Shown piece by piece: positions 42,301 through 54,010 of a DNA stretch of 64,000 bases. The notes under the pieces are model-generated. The model did not search any database. It worked only from the letters and a program-made list of their open reading frames with translations, and was not told the origin of the DNA. This stretch comes from Bugulina stolonifera. Its lineage: Eukaryota; Bryozoa; Gymnolaemata; Cheilostomatida; Bugulidae. The position numbers and the translations under genes were made by a program. The stretch spans positions 21,576,429 to 21,640,428 of the forward strand of contig OW285187.1 of assembly GCA_935421135.1 (NCBI GenBank), read 5' to 3'. Within the stretch, counting starts at the first letter, position 1; every line of letters begins with the position of its first letter.

Positions 42301-42483
42301 TGTAATAGTTTGAAGTTATATTCTCGTTGTTATTTACTTAGAGATTATATTTTATCATGTTTAGTATTTTTGGTTATAGGCTAAAGCAGCCGCCATCTTT
42401 TAGTTAATATACAACGTGTTGTATTTACACAGTCAACCTAAATAAACAAGTCAAATATAAAGATGTATGCCAAAGTTTGTACA
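42301..42483 (+). repeat. 3' LTR
   Basis: 183 bp, one mismatch against the 5' LTR, followed by the target duplication AAGAG. Confidence 0.96.
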
Positions 42484-43091
42484 AAGAGTGGACGTTACAC
42501 ATACATATTATACAAATGTATAAGCTAGTGGAAAACACGAAAATGAAAGAAAAACTACAAAATAGAAAACCAAAGAAAAACCAATAAAACACTAAAACAA
42601 AAACACTAAAAACTAAACTAAACTGCAACAGTGTGGAGCGTGTGGAGTGTAGGTGGATCGTATGCTACCCAGTAACTCATATCAATGCGTACTAAGGAGC
42701 AAGGATATATGCGGAACAACTATCTCGTTGTAGACCTCGGAATAGAGTCGACACTGCCACATCTTAGACCACAGAACCAGAACCTACGCCACACAGCTAA
42801 CTAAATTGGAGATCAAGGTGCTGACAAAAGGACTTACAGACACCGTACTACCACTATATACTACGTACAGCTGGTGAGTCCTAAGTACTTTGGCTCCAAT
42901 TAAATGTTATAACTGACAATACCATAACCCCCCAATTTTAGTTATAACATTAACAGTATTATTATAGGAAAAAATAAGGTAACAATTATATTTTACATTT
43001 TTATACCACTTTTCTCTTCTTTAGTGTGCACTAGAGCTTATAGCAAGGGGTTCACCTCAACGGTCCCATTCATAGGTCAACAGAGTTCATT

Positions 43092-43620
43092 TCAGCAGTG
43101 CAACCCTTTTGTGGTAAAATAGTTGTTAAGATTTTTCTTGAGCGTAGACTTTATTTCTTGAACGGTCTTTGGGAGGAAATTGATATGATTGGCTGTGGTT
43201 TTTGCAAAGTTTCTTGGAGGTTCACCCCTGAATGCCACCCTGGTGGTTGGAATGTTATCTGATTTGATGTTCATTAATTCATCATAAGTACTAGTTAGAG
43301 GTTCATGGATTTGCTCTTTTGAGAGATGACGTAGCAGTTGACTGTGTCTTTGTTTATAAAGCTTTGAGGCAAGACTTTCCAGATTTAGTTTCTGACATGC
43401 CTCTTTGATCCTGACTCGTTCCTTGAGATGTAAAATAAATTTCACAGCATTATTTTCCACCATCTCTATGTCATGTGTAGGGTGTTGGAGGCTAGGGTCC
43501 CACACAGCAGCGTATTCCATAAGGGGTCTACAGAGGGAAGTAGAGGCCATGAGTTTGTACTTTTTAATTTGAGATTTAATGCTTGCACTGCAACACCCAC
43601 TACTACTCTGTATTACATGA
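43092..43620 (-). pseudogene. LINE (CR1/L2-like) ORF2 C-terminal relic
   Basis: The minus-strand frame to 43092 reads LCRPLMEYAAVWDPS, then DIEMVENNAVKFIL, then a tail with LASKLYKQRHSQLLRHL. This is the region just after the RT domain in CR1/L2-type non-LTR elements (usual form: LVRPxLEYASxVWDP ... IEKVQRRAARFV). The RT catalytic part is absent, a common 5' truncation. The frame continues a little upstream of the first ATG at 43550. Confidence 0.8.
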
Positions 43621-44494
43621 TATTATTTGGTACTTTCATAGTACCTGGTTCACTATATAGACTTGGTACCCAGGCTATACTTGGTCTGTCGTAAGTAGGT
43701 GGTTAAACCAATTACTTATATTATGTACATTCAAGCCCTTCTATGGCAATATAAGTCAGACCTATTTAGTTTGTCAAATTGGTCCTCTGGTACATACTAT
43801 TGTATCCTACTGGGCAATGGGGCACAACCATACAACATATACCAGAGTATGAGTACTAAAGAAACGCTAACCATGAAGATGTTGACTACTGTGTTAATGC
43901 CTAGCCCTAGTGCTGACCACTGGACAGAGGACAACCTCACACTCTTGACCTGACTGACGCATGAGTGGGCTACCAGAGGTCATGCCCCTGCATCAATGGA
44001 AGGAGTGGATGGCGGAATTCCACACTAGCCTACTTGTGTGGCACGACACCTAGTTAGACTGTGGGCTGCATGGGTTGGATACATAAGGTATAGACCGACA
44101 TCCCCCAGTGTTTATACAGTGGAGCAGTGGGTTCTAGTGACAGTCCTGGTTAACAATAGGACTGTATCCACATACAAAGTAAGACGCTTTTATGTTATAC
44201 TGTTAGCAGTAACCAGTCTAAGGCCTAGTACATGTATGTTACTTTATTAAAAGCCAACAAGCAACTGAAAATCATAGTGATATGGAGGTCCACCCACTAC
44301 AGAAATTGTGGTTACATAAGTTAGGTCGGTGTCACATACAACATCAGCATCTACCAGATAGACTCACCTGAGGGTACTTGTTAGGGTGTGTTAACTGTCA
44401 GAGTTGAACACCATACTGCTGTCAGTCACTCACACACCTGTTTGTAAGGTGGTACTAACTAACAACCTTGTCATTCCATTTAATTAGAATTAGA
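43621..44494. other. Upstream region of the RING gene
   Basis: No family-supported frame. It probably contains the promoter of the gene starting at 44495; no clear TATA box chosen. Confidence 0.35.
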
Positions 44495-47400
44495 ATGGCA
44501 GAAGCAGCTGTAGATTCACCCAATGTACAATGTGGATTCTGTTTAAGAGAAGGAGACTTGGATAATCCTAAATCTCTACCATGTAGTCATGTACATTGTC
44601 AGCCATGTCTAACTGGTAACTTGGGAGTAAATGGTATACTCAGGTGTCCATGGTGTAGGTACGTACGCTAGTACATATAGCTAACCAGTGTTTCAACACT
44701 GACATCTTATTTCAATTGTTCCTTTCTATGGGTCCTAGTGAATCTATTCTCATGTAAAAAGTGGTCACTATACGTGGTGGTGAACTGAAACCATGAGAAC
44801 TGTGATAGAGCCTAGTTATTAGACAGACTAGAGTTACCTTGGTATTGTATACTATATCGTATACAACTGATTGGTTACATTGACATGCTATGATCAACAG
44901 GTTATTAGGCTAGTCTAGTTGACTTTTGGGTAACATGGGTGTCAGGGTGGCACAGTTGGTGGCATACATGCACACAAACCGTGAGGTTGTGAGTTCAAGC
45001 CCCCAGCTGTGTCATTTCTGGCAAAGGCCTTCAGCAAGTCTTTCACCCTTGCTGCGCCTGTTCGGATCAGGGCGTATAAATAATACAGGAGGTCCCGTGT
45101 AGTGTTTACATCAAAAACACGCACGTTAAAGATCCACCTCTGCCCTGATTCGCAAAGAGAAGCCAGATTCTGGCGGGGTATGTGACCACATTAGGGTGGC
45201 AGGTTGATGTAGTGGTCACTGACCATGCACTCCTGTTGTGGAAGGTGAGCTCTTCTACTCAGAGCCCAGCTCCTGTCGCTCATACAAGTTTCGAACTTCT
45301 GAGGTCCGTTAAATAGGATGGCCAAGTGGCTCGACAGAAACAAAACAAAACAAAACAAAATATATGTTACTGAGAATATCAAAGCTGGTGAATCACTGCC
45401 AGTATGCAAAGACAGTGAATGTGTAGTCGGCATGATTGTTATTTATTTTCCTCAATTTAAATTGAAATTTTTCTCATATATTACCATGTATGTTCAGGTA
45501 CAACAACGTATATACAGTGATGTGAAAAAGTTTAAGGACGCTTCACAACGCAAAAAAGCAAATGCCAGTTTTGTGATACAGCACACACAGTTTTATAGGC
45601 ATACTACATATCAAAATGACCCTTACGATGTTCTCATCTTAGCCATTCATAATAATATTTGCTTTATGGTCTCTCTAAAATTTTAGGTGAACTTATGAGG
45701 TACCATGTATACAGGGGAGACAACAATGAAAAATTCACAAAATAATGCCAACCTTCAAATTTTGGAGGGAAGTCTTACTTCATGTCATGCACAATGTGAA
45801 AATTCATCATTGAGTCATTTGTTGCTATCAACAACATAAAAATTTGGCCACATAAGAAAGACTGGAGTTGCGCTCCCCTATCTACTCTTGCTATTTCTCT
45901 TCTAAGTGGTGCAAAAACTCACAATAAGTAGAATTTATGGCTATAAAATGACAGAACACATGTTAAGGATCGTTTTGGTATATAGAACTTCCATTAAAAT
46001 GCTTAAAACCGGTGAGCAATGCTTATTAAACAGGAAAACTACATTTTTGCAAACCGTCCTTAAACTTTTTCACAGCACTGTAAAGTGGGAATCTAATCTC
46101 AAACATTGGCAGCCATTTCCCGTGATGTAATAGAATAGCATGTTCATGTATATGGACATGTGCTGTGTATGTGTGCATATTACTTGTACTGGATGTGTTA
46201 TTATAATTGTAGTGAGGTTTATGATGTGCCTATAGACAGTTTACCTTCTGCTAACCTTGAAGATGATTCCATGTCATGTGACATCTGTATAAAGAGAGGG
46301 AAAAAGAACCAATCAGCTGTCACATATTGTACTTTGTGCCGTAAACTATTCTGTGTGAAACACGAGGAGGTATGTAGTCTCTGTTGTATTGGACCTGGTT
46401 TAGTTTTGTATTTTACTATCTTTATATTTGTAAAGTGTTAAGATGAAAATTTTCTTTTCCTAACTCCAATGGTAACAGAAGCTCACATAGGCCATGTGCT
46501 CTTATGACCTTGATAAGCCCTTTTAGTATTTCATGGATGATTATTATATTTTTTTGGTAAAAGATATGGATCAATATAATATACATATTTGAAAGGTGCT
46601 CATCCAGATATAACTTTTATCCTCCAGATATAGGTTTATACTTACAGTAAGTCAAATGTGTTATCAGGATTATTACAGATACATTAGGCGTTTTCGGAAA
46701 CTGTACTGGTTCATATGAGACTGCTTTTAATATCCGGAGACAGCAGCTTAAGCGTTCAGGCGTGACTAGGTGTCTTCGCGACCTCAGCTTCAGACCCAGG
46801 CCGATTTACGAAAATATTTTCCGGCACACATCTGTCACAGGGTCGCGAACACACCGGCCTGGGCCAAAAGCAAAATACTCGTTTTCGGGCGAAGAAATCA
46901 GGTGTGCCGATGAGCTAGGGATGGTTTCTTCCGGCCAAGCAAAATCCTAGGCCAATAGCCATTCTGGCCTTGGTCGGACGGACATCTTGTAATTTTTATT
47001 TGCGACCCGGATTCGTCCAAGAGGTCGCAAAGACACCTAATAATGCTTGATCTGAAGGGGACTCCCCTTATTTACGATAAATATTATTACCAGGCACGCC
47101 TAACCCTTGGTTATAGCTAGCGTTATATTATTGAATAAAATAAATTGTTGCCGCAGATTGTTATTTATAAAGCTTGCACTGTGCAATATCCGAATACGCC
47201 TATTATCTACAATGCTGTCTGGAGTTGTTATGATGACAGTAAACATGTAAAATCGGAGTAACTTGCAGTGATAGTCTAATAATGCACAGACTATATAGTA
47301 TTGATTACACAGTGTACATATCTGCCTACATGTACATGTATTTATATTATACAGTCACATGACGACATCGGTGAGGACCACCAGAAGATGACTATAGCTG

Positions 47401-50400
47401 AGTATAGAACACAGGCTAAGAGATTAGAGAAGAGAGTTTGCCCTAATCATACACAGTTTCCATATAGTCTGGGATGTAAAAGCTGTGTTAAACTGTTCTG
47501 TGTGCAGTGTGCATCTGGGGCTAACCTGTGTGATGATGGTGAGTATAACCAGTATAACCAGTTTACCAAGACTACCCACTCCAGGTAAATGCGTCACAAG
47601 TTTGGAGTTGTCTCACGTTCAGTTTGAGCTAAGCAATTTCGGAGACCATAATAATACTAATTGTTGGGGTTTTACATAGTCGCTGGCTGAATTGCGTATA
47701 AGCCACATTCAAAGGACAGACAACTCCAACTGTTAATAGGCAAATTGCCAACAACTACATAAAAATTGAGTGACTTTTGAGTGATCATTGAAAATTTTTT
47801 GAAGACCAGACAACCCCAAATTGACAAAGACTGGTTGCACAGAGTTATAATTGAGTGAACAGTTGGACAAAGTCATTGTATACATGTATGTGATTGATAT
47901 AAACTGATAATCTCTCTCTCAACAATAGTATAATAATCAAATAGTAGTGGTGTGAGAGTGACCAGCGACCTGTCCATAACAATATAAAGAGTGTTAAAAT
48001 CAACTGAGTAGTTAGTTACAAGCTTCTCATGATAGGATTGAGGTTCCTGTGTTATTGTAGGTCATTTATAAGACATTCGACTTGTAATTTAGTGATTCAA
48101 TAATTCAGATATACTGTAATGTTTTTTAGTACTATTGCATACGAGAGCCGAGGGCTACGGGTATGCGAAGGGCTTGGAAGGTGGTAGAGGCCGACCAAGT
48201 GTACCTTCTGCTCATTACATAAAAGAGTGAACAGTTATGGGTGCTCTTTATAGTGTAGATTGTATATTATCTCAGAGTGTAGAGAAAGAGTATGTAACCT
48301 TAAGGGCCTAAGTCCGACGCTAGGTTCATTAGAACCCGGGATCGGCCTAAGCCTAAGGGGTGGATAGGTGTGCTTAGCCTAGGATGAGGTGAGTTCGAAC
48401 CGTACTGAATCCTAAGGATTCTCAGGGAGAACTACCCGCCTAAAGAGTAAGCGTCTGTAGGTTGAGTTAGGAGATGTTGCTTTATTCAAGCGCAATCAAC
48501 AACTGATTCACTGCCTTATATACATAACAAACTTCCGGCAAAAAGGGACGACATGGTGTCGGTTAACCGACATGGGGTTGGCTCCGGAACTTACACAACA
48601 ATATGTCTGGTTCCGCCCGACTCGGCCATATGAAAAGGTCGGCCATTGCACAAAATGTGCTAACAATAGGTAGAAACATGTCAGTAGTATTACCAGTGCA
48701 GATCTGCACAGACATTTCCCCACGGATTCAGCCAATCACAGAGCCGTATTTCGGATTCTGACCAATCAGGAGCCACCACCCTCCGTGACCTTCGTCAAGG
48801 ACACCGGAACTAGCCAAAATTTCCCCACGACCTTGCCAAGGTCGCGCTCCGGAACTGAGCGTTTCCTCCTCAAAAAATTTCCTAACTGCGAACGAAAAAT
48901 CTCCAAAAATTTTCCTAACCGCGACCGAAAAATCTCAAAAAATAATCCTAACCGCGAACGAAAAAAATCTCCAAAAAAAAACTTACCTCGAATGAAACGT
49001 CCCCGTCTTCGATTCTCTTAAAACTCTCCAACCTCTCCCTCGCGCCTCTTCTCTCCACGCCTCTCGAATGATCGCCACCGACTCCGTCCCCCGCCTCTCC
49101 TATTCCAAGCCCCGCCCTCAAACCTCGGAATCTCTGCCCCGACCCTTTGACCAAACGACTGTGGACGAGGGGTGGGAGCCGGCCGCCAGCCGGGTCCCTC
49201 CCGCCCGGGACCCGTCGCGTTCTTCCCGACTATCTCCCCGGAGTTTTGAAATTCGTATCACCATTTTTTTGGGTTTCGATTAATAATACGTATATTTTAT
49301 CGTATTCCTTAGAAACTATATAATGATAGAAAGTATAGAATAGAAAAAAAATGGAAAGTATAGAGTAGAAAAAAGTACATAACTGAAACTATATAGAAAA
49401 GCATAATATCGTATTCGCTAGAAAGTATAAATGCGTTTATTTTGTTTGAAATTATAAATTTAAAACTATAAATATAGAAGCGAAAGGTGTATAAATAAGA
49501 TAGTAATATATAAAAAAATATGGAGAGTGCCCTGAGACCCTTACTCTGAGGTGAGCTCTCTTGTTTTCTGATCGTAGGCGTGAGCTTTACGTTTAAAACG
49601 ATCTACTAGCTCACTCCTACAACCAGAAGCGATACACCTCAGAGCATGACTATGATAAAAATAAACTTTAGCTCTATATAAATCTATTAGGCATTCTCGA
49701 TTGAGATAGGTCTCAGGCAACTCTCCATTGTCTGACACGGATGTTGATGTAGTGCACGGAGAGGGTGGTGACTGTGCTGGTGGTGGTGGTGATGGAGAAT
49801 GACATATAGGTGATTGGGGTGATGTGGTAGGTGAGGTGGATATGGGGGTTGGAGAGTCGTTATTACAATGCACGTGTAAGCCGAATGGAGATGGAGAATG
49901 ACTTTCACGCACTGGAGGTAGAGGTTGGAGAGAAGGTGAAGTCGATGCAGTCATTTGTTTGATAGGAGTGTGTGGTGGACAGTTTATAGATGAGTCTTTG
50001 CTTTTTGGCGAAGGGAAAAGCATTTCTAGAACCTCATCCTCATAATTAGATCTTTGAGGAGAAGTAGGAGGAGGAGGAGGAGGAACTATTTGACATGGAG
50101 GAGAAGAGGGTGATTGTGATGCAGCTTGAGGTTCTGTTGAGGCGAGGTAATGGTCTACTAAATATTCATTGTAATTTTGTGAATTGTCTTGAGGTTGAGG
50201 AGATGATGATTGAGAATGAGGAGGTGATAATGATTGAGATCTGATTAGAGGTGAGGAGGGAGTAGTGTTAGATGAGTAAGATGTACTGGTAGAGGCAGCG
50301 ATGGATGTAGTAGTGATGGAGGTGGTAGTGGTGGTGGTGGTGGGCTTGTTAGTGGAGAGTTGTTTAAATCGTCGAAATGGTTGGTAAGAAACCATACCAC

Positions 50401-53400
50401 ACGGGATTTTACATCCTCCACAAAAGATAGGGGTGAGAGTGTTAGGCAAGGTTATGAAAGGTGGGGGGGGCGGGATGTGGAAATGTTAGAGTTGGAGACC
50501 AATCCCGAGTTATGATAGTAGTGATGGTGTGTGCACAATCCATCAAGCTATCCGTGTCAGACAAAAATCTCTCCGCATGTGACAAAGGATGATCCTTTTC
50601 ATCATACGGAGATTTGGATAGGTGCACGTGCATGCGTTCATCATTTACCCGAGTCTGTAAGCATGTACAGACTCGGAAAAGAAAATGTTGCTGCACGTGC
50701 TCCTTTATCCGACAACCTATTTTTTTTTTACATAATGGACAGAGCTTAGATGAATCACATTCTTTTAGGTATTCTTTTAACTTTTCTTGATTTTCTTTTT
50801 TCATGAATATGTAGTATTTAAGAGACTTCTTCTCTTTTGTATATCTTGTAATACCTAAAAAACCATTAGAATTGTTTCATTTTTTATGCTAGATATTTAC
50901 ATAGTTACAACTAATTATTTATACTACATATTTACATAGTTATAACAAAGTTTTAAACATCTCTAGATATTTAAATCAACTCACCAATCTCTTCACCACT
51001 TATAGATACTTCTTTGAGGAGATTTCATTCTTTTTCGCTCAATACCCTCCCTCTATTGTTATTTAGTTTAGCCTGGTAAAGAGAAAATGAAAAAAAATGT
51101 GAATAAAAAGTTCAAAAAATTAATGAAGAAAGATTAGAAAATATAATGGAGACAGTAGAGAGTAATGTATACAGCTATATATTCAAAACGATAGGGTAAA
51201 AACACTTACTTAAGCTACCACCTTCATATTTTGCTTGATTGAAGCAATCGATTCAATGTTTTTGTCATTGCAATAAGCCTATAATTAAAAGATAAAAAAA
51301 ATGTCAAAGAAGTGAGAATACAATAAATAAAAATGTAGAGCAAAAAATCTTATCATTCAGAGAAAATTACTAGAAAAAATTACTAGAAAATTACTAGAAA
51401 AATAAGGTAAATATTACTCACCATTGTTGTAGTTCAGTATATTCACTAGACTTTTGGACTTCTAATTTTTTAAAGAAAGTAGAACTTTTTTCAATACAGA
51501 TTTACCTTTCTTCAACTTTAGTTCTTGGAATGAGGCCCAACCAGAAAAACTTTTGTTTTTATATGTTTTTGCTCAAAAATTTCTTAACCAATCAGCTAAA
51601 AGGGGCATTATAAGGTTAAAAAGGCATTTTTAAGGTTAGGACTTTTTTTAGAATTATTAAGAGGTAAGAGGTAGATTTTGAAGGTTGGAGGGGACGGAGA
51701 GGGTCGGAGGGGGGTCGGAGGAGGGTGTTAGGGGGTCGGGGAGTGGTGTTAGGGGGTCGGAGGGGGTTGGAAAGGGGTGTTAGGGGGTCGGAGAGGGGTG
51801 CTAGGGGGTCGGAGATGGGTTTTAGGGGGTCGGAGAGGGGTTTTAAGGAGTCAGAGGGGGTTGGAGAGGGGTTTTAGGGGGTCGGAGAGGGGTTTTAGGG
51901 GGTCGGAGAAAGGTTTTAAGGGGTCGGAGAGGGGTTTTAGAGGGTCGGAGGGGGTCGGAGAGGGGTTTTAAGGGGTCGGAGGGGGTCGGAGAAGGGTGCT
52001 AGGGGGTCGGAGAGGGGTTTTAGGGGGTCGGAGAGGGATTTTAGGGGGTCGGAAGGGGTCGGAGAAGGGTTTTAAGGGGTCGGAGGGGGTCGGAGAGGGG
52101 TTTTAGAGGGTCGGAGGGGGTCGGAGAGGGGTTTTAAGGGGTCGGAGGGGGTCGGAGAGGGTTTTAAGGGGTCAGAGAGGGGTGCTAGGGGGTCGGAGGG
52201 GGTCGGGGAGGGGTTTTAGGGGGTCGGAGAAGGGTTTTAGGGGGTCGGAGAGGGGTTTTAGAGGGTCGGAGGGGGTCGGAGAGGGGTTTTAGGGGGTCGG
52301 AGAGGGGTTTTAGAGGGTCGGAGAGGGGTGAAACTACCTCCCACCCCTCTCCAAACCCTCCCACCCCTCTCTAGTCCTCTCAGGTCTTAGTGAGATAAGT
52401 TTGAGAGGTAAGAGAGATTTCTGCTATAAAACTCCCACCCCCTCCGACCTCCTCCCACCCCACTCCGACCCTCTCCCACCACCTCCGACCCTCTCCCACC
52501 ACCTCCGACCCTCTCCTACCCTCTCCCACCACCTCCGACCCTCTCCCACCCTTCTCCCACCACCTCCGACCCTCTCCCACCTCTCTCCCACCACCTCCGA
52601 CCCTCTCCTACCCCTCTCCCACCACCTCCGACCCTCTCCCACCCCTCTCCCACCCCCCTCCGACCCTCTCCCACCCCCTCCGACCTCCTCTCACCCCACT
52701 CCGACCCTCTCCCACCACCTCCGACCCTCTCCCACCACCTCCGACCCTCTCCCACCACCTCCGACCCTCTCCCACCCCTCTCCCACCACCTCCGACCCTC
52801 TCCCACCCCCCTCCGACCCTCTCCCACCCCCTCCGACCTCCTCCCACCCCACTCCGACCCTCTCCCACCACCTCCGACCCTCTCCCACCCCTCTCCCACC
52901 ACCTCCAACCCTCTCCCACCCCCTCCCACCCTCTCCCACCCCCTCCCACCCTCTCCCACCCCCTCCCACCCCCTCCGACCTCCTCCCGCCCCACTCCGAC
53001 CCTCTCCCACCTCTCTCCCACCCCCCTCCGACCCTCTCCCACCCCTCCGACCTCCTCCCACCCTACTCCGACCCTCTCCCACCACCTCTGACCCTCTCCC
53101 ACTACCTCCGACCCTCTCCCACCCCTCCCCCACCACCTCCGACCCCCATCCCACCCTCTCCCACCCTCTCCGACCTCCTCCAACCCTCCTCCGACCCCCT
53201 CCGACCCTCTCCAACTCTCCTCCGACCCCCTCCAACCCTCTCCGACCTCCTCCAACCCCCTCCGACCCTCTCCGACTCTCTCCGACCTTCTCCGACCCCC
53301 TCCGACCTAGGAGGGTCCTCATAGACTAGGGGTGAGGTGGGTAATCACCCCATGATGATGTATATTCAGCATGAGAGCTAGAAAATCAGTACGAAAACAG

Positions 53401-53969
53401 TTTCGACCAATAAAATCAAAGCGTGTACATACACAAGTACACACCCACTCTGTATAAAAGAGCAAGCATTTGCTAAGTTTCATCAGCATCCACACTCCAG
53501 TGTAAGTGTGACAACAACTCACTACAACTCTTGCAGCAGAAGATTCTTCTACTACACTCAGATCTTCTACTACACTCAAATCCTCTACTACACTCACTCA
53601 ACATGAGTTCTCAAGACATGAGTTCGGACAACTTTTTCTTTTCATCGACGCCACCACCGCCACCACCACTTCGCAGCGGTGACACAGACGGGCTGATGAG
53701 TTTAACTGACGCTGAGCTGGAGCAGGTGATCGAGTACGAAGAGGAGAGTCAGAATAGACCCAGAGAAGTTGAGGAGTTGAGGGCGGAGATGGCGAGACGG
53801 GAGCGCTTTCGAAGGAGGCTTGATATTCCAGCCGCGACTGGTAGAAGAGAGTTATCATCAATGCTACAGCGTCCACCACCCACCAGCTCTCCAGCGCCTC
53901 GCGGTGTTATAGAGCAAGGAGAGCACTCGCAGGCGCAGCGTCCAACAACCCCCATCAAGAATAGTATTG

Positions 53970-54010
<41 letters not shown>

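Larger units (their letters stand above)
37892..42483 (+). mobile_element. Complete Ty3/Gypsy-type LTR retrotransposon
   Basis: 4,592 bp bounded by two 183-bp direct LTRs that differ at one base. The AAGAG target duplication lies on both sides (37887-37891 and 42484-42488). The order protease, RT, RNase H, integrase defines Ty3/Gypsy (Metaviridae). A primer-binding site, polypurine tract and a single open gag-pol frame are intact, so the copy is recent and may be competent. Confidence 0.96.

Noticed and set aside
49068..49283. 71-codon frame, also present in the right TIR (57137-56922), and a 113-codon neighbour (57532-57191)
   Set aside because: Conservation between the two arms follows from the inverted repeat itself; the frames show no domain and lie in the CpG-rich, probably regulatory part.
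52401..53324. 307-codon proline-rich open frame and long minus-strand frames in the C-rich array
   Set aside because: Stop-free only because the minisatellite units lack stop codons in these frames; several frames and both strands are open at once, and no start context or domain is present.
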